From JAAGZL01 sp964628835 (GTDB lineage: Bacteria > Pseudomonadota > Gammaproteobacteria > Chromatiales > Chromatiaceae), in NCBI GenBank assembly GCA_964628835.1, contig CAZVME010000002.1, positions 1 to 64,000 on the forward strand: DNA of 64,000 nucleotides, read 5' to 3'. The notes beneath the pieces were generated by a model, which did no database searches, was not told where the DNA came from, and worked only from the letters and a program-made list of their open reading frames with translations. Of this stretch, positions 26,913-34,845 are shown one piece after another. Made by a program: the position numbers and the translations under genes. The stretch's first letter is position 1; every line of letters begins with the position of its first letter.

Positions 26913-27317
26913 ATGTCCAACAACGAAAGTACCAAGTATTTCGATCTTCACACCAATGGCATCGGTTATCTCAACCGTGTCCGGGAGGTGACGCCGAAAG
27001 AGGGTAAACCTTTTCTGAGTGTCACCATTGCCGCATTGCGCGGCAGTGTCGACAACGTCCAGTACACACATTTTGAGTGTTCCGTGTCCGGCAAGAAGGC
27101 GCAGGAAATCGTGTGCCAGGTTAAGCCGGCCGTGGAGGGCAAATTGAAGGTGCTCATAGGATTCACGCTCAGTGATATGCATGCGGAATCCTTCACCTAC
27201 AAGAGCGGCAATAAGGCTGGTGAGACCGGTGTCAGCCTCAAGGCGCGGTTGCTTCGTGTGCCTTGGGTCAAGGTCGACGGTCAACCGTTCTTCAAAGAGG
27301 AAGAACGCGCAGCATAA
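26913..27317 (+). CDS. DUF3577 / STY4534-family ICE replication protein
   Basis: A 134-residue protein of the STY4534 family, OB-fold-like and related in pattern to single-stranded DNA-binding proteins. It opens with KYFDLHTNGIGYLNRVREV and has TIAALRGSVDNVQYTHFEC and the C-terminal LKARLLRVPWVKVDG. AAGGAG precedes the ATG. It lies in the maintenance block between StbA and RadC and likely binds ssDNA during ICE transfer or replication. Confidence 0.82.
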   Translation: MSNNESTKYFDLHTNGIGYLNRVREVTPKEGKPFLSVTIAALRGSVDNVQYTHFECSVSGKKAQEIVCQVKPAVEGKLKVLIGFTLSDMHAESFTYKSGNKAGETGVSLKARLLRVPWVKVDGQPFFKEEERAA

Positions 27318-27327
27318 ATCCATAACG

Positions 27328-27417
27328 GCCGGATAACGATGTTATCCGGCCAACTTTCACCCAAGGGGGATCACCCCCCCTGGGGCTGTTCTCCACATAA
27401 ATTCGAGGAGATCAGTC
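27328..27417 (+). ncRNA. Structured leader of radC, candidate radC RNA motif
   Basis: It begins with a perfect 11-base-pair hairpin (GGCCGGATAAC / GTTATCCGGCC, 3-base loop, 27328-27352) 10 bases after the DUF3577 stop, without a T tail. A G-run/C-run stem (GGGGG at about 27366, CCCCCC after it) and CTGGGGCTGTTCTCC follow, then GAGGAG before the radC ATG. The place and pattern fit the known radC RNA motif; a covariance search would decide. Confidence 0.5.
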
Positions 27418-27909
27418 ATGAACGATACGGAAGACCGGTTCACCGGTTTAAAACCGTCGGAGCTCAATGATACGGAGAAGCAATCAGTGGTGATGTTGGC
27501 GATGAAGGTGCTGTTGATCAAGCATCGTGTTGGGAGAACCTTGAGCAGTCCAGAGGAGACGCGGAATTTTTTGCGTCTGCGCATGGCCGATTACCGTAAC
27601 GAGGTATTCGGATGCCTGTTCCTCGACAACCGGCACCGAATTCTTGAGGTGATCGAGTTGTTTCAGGGCACCATCGATGGCTCGTCGGTACATCCGAGGG
27701 TCGTCGTGCAAAAGGCACTGGAAATCAATGCGGCTGCTATGCTCTTTTTTCACAACCATCCATCAGGTGTTGCGGAACCAAGCCATGCAGATGAGGCAAT
27801 CACCCGTCGGCTCAAAGAGGCACTTGCACTGGTTGATGTGCGCGTTCTCGACCACTTCGTGGTTACGGCTGGTGAGAGCGTGTCGTTTGCTGAGCGCGGG
27901 TTGCTCTGA
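27418..27909 (+). CDS. radC: RadC-family JAMM-domain protein
   Basis: A 163-residue RadC/YeeS-type protein of mobile elements. The metal-binding JAMM motif is complete: H112 and H114 in FFHNHPSG and D125 in SHADEA, with an upstream acidic residue in the VFGCLFLD region. It lacks the N-terminal helix-hairpin-helix of chromosomal RadC. The biochemical role remains unclear; these genes accompany ICE antirestriction and recombination genes. A structured leader lies directly upstream. Confidence 0.88.
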   Translation: MNDTEDRFTGLKPSELNDTEKQSVVMLAMKVLLIKHRVGRTLSSPEETRNFLRLRMADYRNEVFGCLFLDNRHRILEVIELFQGTIDGSSVHPRVVVQKALEINAAAMLFFHNHPSGVAEPSHADEAITRRLKEALALVDVRVLDHFVVTAGESVSFAERGLL

Positions 27910-27932
27910 CACTCATAACTTTTCACAAACTC

Positions 27933-27995
27933 AACCGGGAAAGCATCCACTTTCCCGGTTGGGAAGGAGGTGTGACCCGGTGCTTATCCAACAGA
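27933..27995 (+). ncRNA. Structured leader of the DUF6573 gene
   Basis: A perfect 11-base-pair hairpin (AACCGGGAAAG / CTTTCCCGGTT, 6-base loop, 27933-27960) is followed by GGGAAGGAGGTGTGACCC and GGTGCTTATCC, echoing the leader before DUF3577. GAGGAGA then precedes the ATG at 28007. It is the third such leader in 1.2 kb. Confidence 0.5.
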
Positions 27996-28006
27996 GGAGA
28001 AACACC

Positions 28007-28423
28007 ATGTCTAACACTTCACTCAATACAGCCGCCGAATCCATATTCGGTGATGTGATACACAGCTATAGCCGTGCCCAGGCCATAGAAGATGGCGTAC
28101 TCGTCGATGCGGGTCCCATGGCAAAGGAAGCCGGGTTCAAATGGCCGGTGGCACTGACTTCTGCGGTTTGGGAAGACTGTGTGGCCTGGACCGACGATGA
28201 TAGTCGGAAAAAGCCCTTCCAGGATCAAGCTGGTAGGTTGTGGGACGTGCTTTACATGGCTTCCCACGCTATTCGTACCAGCAAGGATTCCGGAGATCGG
28301 ATGATGTTCCAACTTTATCGGGTGCCACGCGATGAGCATTTGACAGAAGCGGCACTGGTAACGTTGAAGCTGATTGTCGGGCCAGGTGATCAGGGTGAGT
28401 CCGTGATCACCATCCTTGCCTGA
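28007..28423 (+). CDS. DUF6573 family ICE protein
   Basis: A 138-residue protein typical of ICEs and plasmids, with IFGDVIHSYSRAQAIEDGVLVD, AVWEDCVAWTDDDSRK, GRLWDVLYMAS and LKLIVGPGDQGESVITI. I start it at ATG 28007, which has GAGGAGA upstream; a longer open frame that begins inside radC is not credible. No catalytic motif is evident. It closes the maintenance block; cargo follows. Confidence 0.8.
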   Translation: MSNTSLNTAAESIFGDVIHSYSRAQAIEDGVLVDAGPMAKEAGFKWPVALTSAVWEDCVAWTDDDSRKKPFQDQAGRLWDVLYMASHAIRTSKDSGDRMMFQLYRVPRDEHLTEAALVTLKLIVGPGDQGESVITILA

Positions 28424-28791
28424 CGAGGATTTAAAATAGTCGGAACCTTCCGGCATCTTGCCCCTGGCCGCTTGGGTTAAAGCGGCATCCCAACCGGGAC
28501 GTAACCGTCTCAGTTCAGCACATCTGATGTACAAGGATGTAGAAATGTCGCGAGAGCATGGATGCACCCCAAGGGCACTTCCTTTGGGGCGCTCAGGAAC
28601 GACAAACGACCCTGCATCACTTCTCCGGGTAAAGACGCAGGATGACGCGGTGATGGTATCAGGATTATTGGTGGGGACGATGAATTCCATCCTTTGGTCC
28701 GAAAACGGCACATAACAGACCCTTTTTCAAATTTCGGTAGTCTGTTAATCTCGACAATAAGCGAGGCAAGGGCGGTAGCCCGGACTTTAAA
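28424..28791. other. Non-coding stretch between DUF6573 and the DUF3800 gene
   Basis: No gene seen. It has a short hairpin CCCCAAGG / CCTTTGGGG near 28565-28592 that could be a fourth degenerate leader, and at 28705-28728 a copy of the dispersed repeat (CGGCACATAACAGACC). An inverted repeat TAACAGAC / GTCTGTTA (28713-28720, 28740-28747) lies shortly before the DUF3800 start and may be its operator. Confidence 0.5.
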
Positions 28792-29835
28792 ATGGAACGA
28801 TTTTCGATTGATGAAAGCGGTTACACGGGATTTGATCTATTGAATCCTGATCAAAGATTTCAAGGAGCTTCTGCAATTTCAATATCAGACCAAAATGCGT
28901 CTGAGCTGATCAAAGAATATTTCCCAAAGCTCCAGGCACCAGAGCTTAAATATAAATCTCTTGCGCGTCGTCGGTCCAACCGTGATCGCCTTGTTAATCT
29001 ACAAAGTGATATTCTGTCTCAAAACAAGTGCGTTACTTATATATGCGATAAGCGTTACTTATTAACACTGTTTTTCTTAGATATTGCAGTAGAGCCATTC
29101 TATTACGAACGCGGTTTTGACTTTTACAAAGATGGACAGAATTATGCTTTAGCTTCTTTGCTCTATCGTGTTGGTCCCACATTATTAGGAAATAGTGAAT
29201 TTCATAATTTGTTGAGCGGTTTTCAGCAAGCGGTTAAAGAAAAAACTCAGGAAGCCATGAGTTCACTTATTCAAACGGTGTGCGGACTTCGCTGGAAAGA
29301 GTTTCCGGAAACTCTTGGGCCACTAGCATATGGGTCCCCCGAGTGTCTGGCAGAAATAGCCAAACCCGGTGTCAGTACCGATGCAGCGCTTATTGTCTTG
29401 CAGGCTTTGATAAGTCGAATGGAAGTAATGGCTGATGATGCCTACCGAGTTGATCACGATAGGTCAGAGAATCTGCTCAAATACCATACATTGCTTAAGC
29501 AGCTCATAGATCACGATCAGAATATTGAATTCAGGCAAACGGATATCGCTAGCATCAAGTTCCCATTGAAACTATCGAGTGTGACTCAAGTAGACTCGAA
29601 AGACAGCCCTTCGGTACAACTTGCCGATATATTGATTGGCGCTGCCATCGAAGCAGCACATTCGTTGGCAGGTTTGAGTACATCACACACGGACGCGGAA
29701 GAAGTATTAGGTCTGTACGCGGATGATCAGTTCATCCACATGTCACCGTCTCTCAACTTCGAGGAGGATAAGAAATTCCGTAGCGACACTCAGGCTGGGG
29801 AATTGATTGGCTATTTTTCTGAGCATTTCAAGTAA
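28792..29835 (+). CDS. DUF3800 domain protein
   Basis: A 347-residue protein of the DUF3800 family, thought to have an RNase H-like fold. The first acidic motif is at the very N-terminus (FSIDESGYTG) and the second is near residue 280 (VDSKDSPSVQLADILIGA). The middle region is variable and helical. DUF3800 proteins are common in phages and defence islands, but their substrates are not established. The gene is bracketed by copies of a dispersed repeat (28705 and 29908), which marks it as a separate cargo insertion. Confidence 0.75.
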   Translation: MERFSIDESGYTGFDLLNPDQRFQGASAISISDQNASELIKEYFPKLQAPELKYKSLARRRSNRDRLVNLQSDILSQNKCVTYICDKRYLLTLFFLDIAVEPFYYERGFDFYKDGQNYALASLLYRVGPTLLGNSEFHNLLSGFQQAVKEKTQEAMSSLIQTVCGLRWKEFPETLGPLAYGSPECLAEIAKPGVSTDAALIVLQALISRMEVMADDAYRVDHDRSENLLKYHTLLKQLIDHDQNIEFRQTDIASIKFPLKLSSVTQVDSKDSPSVQLADILIGAAIEAAHSLAGLSTSHTDAEEVLGLYADDQFIHMSPSLNFEEDKKFRSDTQAGELIGYFSEHFK

Positions 29836-29907
29836 GCGACCATATTAGTAAAGTCTTAAGGATCACTTCGGTCACTGAAGAGAAGTTAAGCCTGCTGTAT
29901 TTGTTAA

Positions 29908-29940
29908 GGGTCACTAAGGCACAAAACGGAACAAAACGGC
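29908..29940. repeat. Dispersed cargo-border repeat, copy
   Basis: GGGTCACTAAGGCACAAAACGG followed by a partial tandem (AACAAAACGG). It resembles 28705-28728, 42135-42163 and 46037-46055, all in gaps next to cargo genes. A weak hairpin GCCACC / GGTGGC follows at 29980-30001. Confidence 0.45.
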
Positions 29941-30054
29941 ACTACGGAGATATTTGGTGCTGTTAGCACAAAGAAAAACGCCACCCCATTTCTGAGGTGG
30001 CACTGGTTTCGGTAGCCCCTCCCTGGGGGCGGTCGCTGCCAACCATAGCTGCGA

Positions 30055-30273
30055 TTATCCTTTACTTATATCTCTCTCAGCAAAGCAGTCTTTGTGACAC
30101 TGAAAGATCTGCTCAAGCTCAGATGGTGGTAACTCCTGTAACAGCTTGTAGGCTTCAGCGAGGGGTACAACGCGGAATTGATCGATAATACAGCCAGGCA
30201 CTGGATCACTAAAGGGACAATCTACTGCTAAACCTATAATCCAGGCTCGCTTCCCTGCAATATTATTTGGCAT
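30055..30273 (-). CDS. Small cysteine-containing hypothetical protein
   Basis: A 72-residue open frame with AAGGAAG seven bases before its ATG, which is the main reason to accept it. It contains four cysteines (DCPFSDPVPGC, FQCHKDC), which might bind a metal. The composition (LAEAYKLLQELPPSELEQIF) looks like a folded soluble protein. I do not recognise it. It is divergent from dinB, separated by 139 bases. Confidence 0.5.
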   Translation of the reverse strand: MPNNIAGKRAWIIGLAVDCPFSDPVPGCIIDQFRVVPLAEAYKLLQELPPSELEQIFQCHKDCFAERDISKG

Positions 30274-30412
30274 CTCTTAACTTCCTTATCATTAGATTCT
30301 TCCGAGCGAATATAGTACCCGTACAATGAACAAGCAAATCTTCATGGTGATGAAGATCATTTCTTACGGTGTCCATAGGCCTTCACCATAGAGTTGCCAT
30401 ATACTCCTGGTC

Positions 30413-31591
30413 ATGGCCGAACTTCCTCCCAGATGGATCATGCACCTCGATATGGATGCTTTTTTCGCGTCCGTAGAGCAGCGTGACAATCCGGAATACC
30501 GTGAAAAGCCGGTAGTGGTGGGTGCCAAGCCTGGGCGTCGTGGGGTAGTGTCTACCTGCTCCTATGAGGCGCGAAAGTACGGAATCCATTCTGCTATGCC
30601 GATTTCTGAGGCCTACCGGCGTTGTCCCGATGCTATATATGTAAGGCCTGAGATGGCCCGTTATGTGGCTGTTTCAGAGCAGGTGATGCTTGCCCTGGTG
30701 GATATCTCTCCCGTAGTTGAACCGGTCTCCATAGATGAAGCCTATATTGATATCTCCGGCATGGAACGCCTCATCGGTGAGCCAGAGGAGATCGGGCGCC
30801 TAACGAAACAGAAGATCCAGGAGCAGGTTGGACTGAACTGTTCTGTGGGAATCGGCCCTAATCGACTGATTGCCAAACTTGCCTCTGAGTATCAAAAACC
30901 AGATGGCCTGGTCGTAATCCGGCCGGAGCAGATCCAGACCTTCCTTGATCCTATGCCGGTATCAAATCTCCGTGGTGTTGGTCCGAAAGCCAGGCAGGAA
31001 CTGGAACGGTTGGGTGTCTTTACTGTAGAGCAACTGAAGACATACTCTCTTAATGTGCTTCAGGGCTATTTTGGAAACAAGGGTGGACAGTATCTCTATA
31101 ACCAGGCCCGGGGGATAGCCTCTGACCAGGTGGGTACCAAAGCAGGCCGGCAATCTATTTCCAAGGAAACAACCTTCAATGAAGATGTGACAGACCAGCG
31201 GCAGCTTAGGGAGTGTCTGAGGGTCTTGGCAGCCGAGGTGGGGCACACCGCCAGGAGGAAAGGTCTGAAAGGACAGGTGGTGACTATGAAGATCCGTCTG
31301 GAGGGGTTTGAGACACACACCCAGCAACGGAAAATCCGTGAGGCGACAAATGCGGATGGGACAATCCTCAACACTGCCTGGGAGCTTTATCAGGGGAGTG
31401 GCTTTGCCGGTCGGTCTGTACGCCTTATCGGGCTGGGGATATCAGATTGGGGAAAAGGTGAACCAATGGGGGATCTGTTCGATGATCCGGAAGAGCGGGA
31501 GAGGGAAGAGCGTCTCTATGCCACCCTGGATGATGTGACTGAGAAATTTGGGGAAGGAAAAATTTCCCTGGGACTGAAGAAGCAGGATTGA
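30413..31591 (+). CDS. dinB: DNA polymerase IV (Y family)
   Basis: A complete 392-residue translesion polymerase. Catalytic acids are D13 in HLDMDAFF and D108-E109 in SIDEAYID; steric-gate region FFASVE, finger KPVVVGAKPGRRGVVSTCSYEARKYG, helix-hairpin-helix LRGVGPKARQELERLG and the little-finger domain to about residue 350 are present. A C-terminal clamp-binding peptide may be GDLF. Mobile-element copies of dinB can raise mutation rates during transfer. I see no clear LexA box upstream. Confidence 0.93.
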   Translation: MAELPPRWIMHLDMDAFFASVEQRDNPEYREKPVVVGAKPGRRGVVSTCSYEARKYGIHSAMPISEAYRRCPDAIYVRPEMARYVAVSEQVMLALVDISPVVEPVSIDEAYIDISGMERLIGEPEEIGRLTKQKIQEQVGLNCSVGIGPNRLIAKLASEYQKPDGLVVIRPEQIQTFLDPMPVSNLRGVGPKARQELERLGVFTVEQLKTYSLNVLQGYFGNKGGQYLYNQARGIASDQVGTKAGRQSISKETTFNEDVTDQRQLRECLRVLAAEVGHTARRKGLKGQVVTMKIRLEGFETHTQQRKIREATNADGTILNTAWELYQGSGFAGRSVRLIGLGISDWGKGEPMGDLFDDPEEREREERLYATLDDVTEKFGEGKISLGLKKQD

Positions 31592-31593
31592 GT

Positions 31594-31725
31594 ATGAAAA
31601 TCACGATTACTATAGAAGACACTGAGGACGGACAGATCATGATTGCTGAGACCTGTAACCACTACTTGACGGGTACTTTGGCCCCGTATCTTTGTCCGAT
31701 CCATCGTAATTTAGCTGTCCACTGA
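31594..31725 (+). CDS. Short protein after dinB, possibly truncated
   Basis: A 43-residue frame starting 2 bases after the dinB stop: MKITITIEDTEDGQIMIAET then an unrelated-looking tail. The first half reads like the beginning of a small acidic beta-strand protein; the second half may be foreign sequence brought in with the structured region that follows. It could be a truncated partner gene of dinB. Low certainty. Confidence 0.4.
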   Translation: MKITITIEDTEDGQIMIAETCNHYLTGTLAPYLCPIHRNLAVH

Positions 31726-31739
31726 GTCCCCAGGTTTTG

Positions 31740-32266
31740 CCCGCCACGGCAACGCGAGCCTCAAACTCGCGTGCCAAGGGCGGGGCCGCATCCAGCGGCG
31801 CCTGTGGACCCCCAGTGGGCAGGTAGCAACGCTCCAAAGGACAGCACTAACCAAATAGAAGGCACACCATGTGACAGGCGAATGCCTGACGCTTGGCTTG
31901 CGTGATCCGAAGTTGCCCTCGTCACTGGCAAGCGTAGCGGGGGTAGTGACGAGGGCGGCAGCTCCAGAAATGGCGCGCGAAGTCGGTAGGATTTATCAGT
32001 GACGGGCCAGTGATGACCACCGATACTGCCGCCATCGTATGATTTTAACCGTGGCCACTGCGTGTACAGTGGCACCAGAGCGCACCCGGACCCTTTGACG
32101 CGCTGCGGCGAAGGCCGTGGGTCCATCCTCAAGTCAGAGCCGATCATAGGATCGGTTCATCCTCGCAGGTACCAACCTGCATTCAAGCGACGAGCCAAGA
32201 TGCCCGCTCATGGCGGTGCAGTTGATGCTCATTTTTCATTAACAGCGGATCTGTTCCGCATATTTA
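31740..32266. other. Long non-coding region dense in hairpins
   Basis: No gene fits on either strand. Many inverted repeats can be seen: CGCGAG/CTCGCG (31757-31775), CAGGC/GCCTG (31875-31888), an 11-base perfect pair CCCTCGTCACT/AGTGACGAGGG (31916-31926, 31945-31955), GCCACTG/CAGTGGC (about 32054-32073), GGACCC/GGGTCC (about 32088-32128), CCGATC/GATCGG (about 32138-32153), GCAGGT/ACCTGC (about 32165-32180) and GCGGA/TCCGC (about 32244-32258). This suggests a large structured RNA or a folded recombination substrate ahead of the integrase. Confidence 0.5.
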
Positions 32267-32284
32267 TAAGGAGGTGATATGTAA
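32267..32284 (+). promoter_or_regulatory. Perfect 12-base ribosome site followed by ATG-TAA
   Basis: TAAGGAGGTGAT (32267-32278) is fully complementary to the 16S rRNA 3' tail and is followed at once by the start-stop pair ATG TAA (32279-32284). The integrase open frame begins about 100 bases further on. A minimal open reading frame or a ribosome-capture leader is suggested. Confidence 0.55.
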
Positions 32285-32295
32285 CCACACTCAAA

Positions 32296-32350
32296 GAGCG
32301 CCCGTTCAGGGCATGTTGGTCCACGCCGGACCAATCCCCTCCGGGGACAA
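32296..32350 (+). ncRNA. Structured leader of the second integrase, radC-RNA-like
   Basis: GAGCGCCCGTTCAGGGCATG is followed by TTGGTCC; then GGTCC/GGACC and CCCC/GGGG stems. The order CCC-GTT-AGGG-(TG)-TTG-TCC repeats that of the leader at 26850-26890. The leader lies in front of an integrase, one of the gene classes linked to the radC RNA motif. Confidence 0.4.
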
Positions 32351-32384
32351 CCGGCGTTGCCTAGACCAGGCAGCTTTAGGTCGC

Positions 32385-33347
32385 ATGGGAGTTGTGTCCC
32401 ATGACCGAACCGCGCGAGCGGGACTCGATGGCTACGGCCACAAGTTAGGTCAGAAACACTTACCGATAAGCGAGAACACTTTGAGAGATCTGAACTACCA
32501 ACTTAAACAGATTTGCCGCCGCAACAAGGACGGCAGTTTCACCACACAGCGTGATCGGGAGCGCCTGCTAACGCAGATCGCCGATCAGCTTCATGCATTG
32601 GGTTACCGCCATATGAGCGTACAGTCGCTCAAACCCAAGCACATTGAAGCCTTGGTCAAGAACTGGCAAGGCGAGGAGTTGTCAGCCGGGGCGATGAAGA
32701 ACCGGCTGGCTGCCATCCGTTGGTGGGCCCAGAAGGCCAACCGGCAGAACGTCGTGGCCCGTTCGAACGACCACTACGGCATCCCGAACCGGCAGTTCGT
32801 GACCAATACCTCAAAGGCCAAATCTGTTGGCCCGCAGGATCTGGACAGAGTGCGCGACAGCTGGATCCGGATGAGTCTGGAGCTGCAACAGGCCTTTGGG
32901 TTGCGCCGAGAGGAGGCGATCAAGTTCATGCCAGACTACGCGGACCAGGGCGACCACATCATCCTCAAGGAGAGCTGGACCAAGGGCGGGAAGGCGCGGG
33001 CCATTCCGGTGAGAACCGATGAACAGCGTGAGCTGCTCGACCGGGCGCACCAACTGGCCGGCAAGGGATCGCTGATTCCCAGCGCTAAGAACTACCGGCA
33101 GCAGCTGCGCTTGTATGAAGCCGAAACCTCTAGGGCCGGACTCTCCAAGATGCATGGCCTGCGCCATGCCTATGCGCAGAGCCGTTACGAGGAGTTAACG
33201 GGATGGCGAGCCCCAGCAGCAGGTGGTCCATTGGCAAAGACGTTGACATCGGAACAGAAGATCATCGATCAGCAAGCGCGCCTGACGATCAGCCGGGAAC
33301 TGGGTCATGAGAGGTTGCAGATTGTGAGTATCTATTTAGGAAAGTAG
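32385..33347 (+). CDS. ICE-borne tyrosine recombinase with N-terminal SAM-like domain
   Basis: A 320-residue integrase-domain protein of the type carried inside PFGI-1-class ICEs in addition to the main integrase. The N-terminal core-binding domain (about 25-135) has TLRDLNYQLKQICRRNKDGSF and LKPKHIEALVKNW. The catalytic domain has LQQAFGLRREEAIKF (arginine I), WTKGGKARAIPV, KMHGLRHAYAQ (box II) and SRELGHERLQIVSIYLGK (histidine and tyrosine). ATG 32385 is the first conventional start that keeps the homologous region; the open frame extends back to 32274 through the leader. It may act on a secondary site. Confidence 0.83.
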   Translation: MGVVSHDRTARAGLDGYGHKLGQKHLPISENTLRDLNYQLKQICRRNKDGSFTTQRDRERLLTQIADQLHALGYRHMSVQSLKPKHIEALVKNWQGEELSAGAMKNRLAAIRWWAQKANRQNVVARSNDHYGIPNRQFVTNTSKAKSVGPQDLDRVRDSWIRMSLELQQAFGLRREEAIKFMPDYADQGDHIILKESWTKGGKARAIPVRTDEQRELLDRAHQLAGKGSLIPSAKNYRQQLRLYEAETSRAGLSKMHGLRHAYAQSRYEELTGWRAPAAGGPLAKTLTSEQKIIDQQARLTISRELGHERLQIVSIYLGK

Positions 33348-33416
33348 ATCGTTATGTAAAGTAGCCATTGCGGCACGTAATTGACTCCAAAAACGTAGCG
33401 ACAAGAATGCTATCAA

Positions 33417-33455
33417 TGATTGCAATATTGCCCATGAGTGCTATCATTGCAATCA
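33417..33455. promoter_or_regulatory. Inverted repeat, probable FitA operator
   Basis: TGATTGCAAT (33417-33426) and ATTGCAATCA (33446-33455) form perfect 10-base arms 20 bases apart, just upstream of the antitoxin start. Ribbon-helix-helix antitoxins of this class bind such inverted repeats as a toxin-antitoxin complex and repress their own operon. Confidence 0.65.
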
Positions 33456-33484
33456 AATGATCGAAAAGTCAGGTGGGCAAATCA

Positions 33485-33721
33485 ATGGCAAATCTCGTCG
33501 TCAGAAATTTAGATCAACGCATCGTAGATGCACTAAAGCAGCGTGCCGCACAACATAGTCGAAGCGCAGAGGCCGAACATCGCGCCCTGCTGGAAGAACT
33601 TTTATTACGACCCAAAGGTAAGAGTTTCGCGGAAGCACTATCGACCATGCCTAATGTAGGGCAGGATGAGGACTTCGAACGGATAGAGGATGAAGCAGGA
33701 AGCGATAATGTATTTAGTTGA
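33485..33721 (+). CDS. fitA: FitA-like ribbon-helix-helix antitoxin
   Basis: A 78-residue antitoxin. The N-terminal MANLVVRNLDQRIVDALKQRAAQHSRSAEAEHRALLEELL is the ribbon-helix-helix DNA-binding domain of the FitA/VapB class; the C-terminal acidic part wraps the toxin. ATG 33485 is preceded by AGGTGGG. The toxin gene overlaps its end by 14 bases. The 31 bases at 33456-33486 recur in inverted form at 36277-36307 beside the assembly gap. Confidence 0.88.
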   Translation: MANLVVRNLDQRIVDALKQRAAQHSRSAEAEHRALLEELLLRPKGKSFAEALSTMPNVGQDEDFERIEDEAGSDNVFS

Positions 33722-34130
33722 TACCAATGTCATCAGCGAGGCGCGGAAGAAGTCCAAAGCGAATAAAGGGGTACGGGCATTTTTCAAACAGGCCATCGAA
33801 AACGAGACACAGATATTTATCTCGGTTGTCACCGTGGGCGAACTACGTCGCGGGGTCGAGCTGATCCGGCACCGGGGTGATGTTCGCCAGTCCAATCAGC
33901 TGGAGAAATGGCTGGATGAGTTGCTGGTTGAGTACAAGGACTCTATTCTAAATATCAATCAGGATATTGCACAGCTATGGGGCAGGCTTCGAGTACCACA
34001 TCCAGAAAACGCCTTGGACAAGCAGATTGCTGCAACGGCACTGATTTATAACTTGACCGTGGTAACGCGCAATCACAAGGATTTTGCTAAAACTGGTGTC
34101 CCACTATTGAATCCATTTGAACAGCGCTGA
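33708..34130 (+). CDS. fitB: VapC/FitB-type PIN-domain toxin
   Basis: A 140-residue PIN ribonuclease. The catalytic acids are visible: D5 in YLVDTNVISEARK, the glutamate in VGELRRGVE, and the aspartate in ALDKQIAATAL followed by VVTRNHKDFAKTGV. FitB-type toxins cut RNA when the antitoxin decays, and the pair stabilises the ICE by post-segregational killing. It starts inside the antitoxin gene, so the two are translationally coupled. Confidence 0.9.
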   Translation: MYLVDTNVISEARKKSKANKGVRAFFKQAIENETQIFISVVTVGELRRGVELIRHRGDVRQSNQLEKWLDELLVEYKDSILNINQDIAQLWGRLRVPHPENALDKQIAATALIYNLTVVTRNHKDFAKTGVPLLNPFEQR

Positions 34131-34347
34131 ATTCTGTATTTCTTAAGCGTTACTCTTTCCCTACATACCCTTATTATCCTGCAACATCATCTCTTGCCCA
34201 GAGTTGGTATCACCCATGCGCTGGTGATTTGTGTCAGCACAGATGCGACTACATGAAAAAGACGCCAGGTGTTGAATAGATTTTCCATTCTCACCATTCA
34301 CCAGTAGCGCAATGATACAGGCCCATCTTTTGGAGGCCTGTATCAAC

Positions 34348-34845
34348 ATGAAAAGATCCAGATTCAACATCTGTCCCGCATTGGTATTCTCGGTTTACCT
34401 GGCGAGTGTTTGTGTAGTCATAGCACCCAAACTGTCGGCCAGCGAAGTACAGGTGGGAAGGTATTCACAATACTCCGCTACACCGACTGCAGCACAAACA
34501 GACCTTCTGGCTACAGCAATAACGGTTCAGTTTCCCGAGCGCATCCAAACCGTAGGTGAAGCCATTCCGTATCTTCTGCAACGTAGTGGATATCGACTGG
34601 CCACTGCCAAATCAATCGGACCGGACACAGCCGTCCTGTTTGCGTTACCACTCCCGGCCGTGCATCGAAGCTTGGGACCGATGACATTGAAAGATACGTT
34701 GGAAACACTCGCGGGTCAGGCATTCCACCTAGTCCAAGATCCTGTCCACAGATTGATCTCATTTGAGCGCTGTGCAGCAGATCGGACTGCAGCCAAGTTT
34801 ACTCGTACCGGAATAGAAATGGAGGTCACTCAAGATGCAAAGTGA
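34348..34845 (+). CDS. PilL N-terminal family ICE protein (TIGR03748)
   Basis: A 165-residue exported protein and the first gene of the conjugation region. After a signal sequence (about residues 1-30) the conserved PilL_N domain reads VGRYSQYSA, VQFPERIQTVGEAIPYLLQRSGYRLA and LPLPAVHRSLGPMTLKDTLETLAGQAF. ATG 34348 with TGGAGG upstream is preferred over an earlier frame start. The family is linked to type IV pilus-like structures for mating-pair stabilisation. Overlaps the next gene by 11 bases. Confidence 0.82.
   Translation: MKRSRFNICPALVFSVYLASVCVVIAPKLSASEVQVGRYSQYSATPTAAQTDLLATAITVQFPERIQTVGEAIPYLLQRSGYRLATAKSIGPDTAVLFALPLPAVHRSLGPMTLKDTLETLAGQAFHLVQDPVHRLISFERCAADRTAAKFTRTGIEMEVTQDAK

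Noticed and set aside
27328..27352. Rho-independent terminator after DUF3577
   Set aside because: The 11-base-pair hairpin has no T tract and lies in a leader where similar hairpins recur; treated as part of an RNA leader.
27677..28423. A 248-codon gene starting inside radC
   Set aside because: The first 110 codons are out of frame with radC and not protein-like; the real gene starts at 28007 after GAGGAGA.
32267..32278. Remnant of a 16S rRNA gene end
   Set aside because: Only 12 bases match and no rRNA-like sequence adjoins on either side; a ribosome-binding site is the simpler reading.
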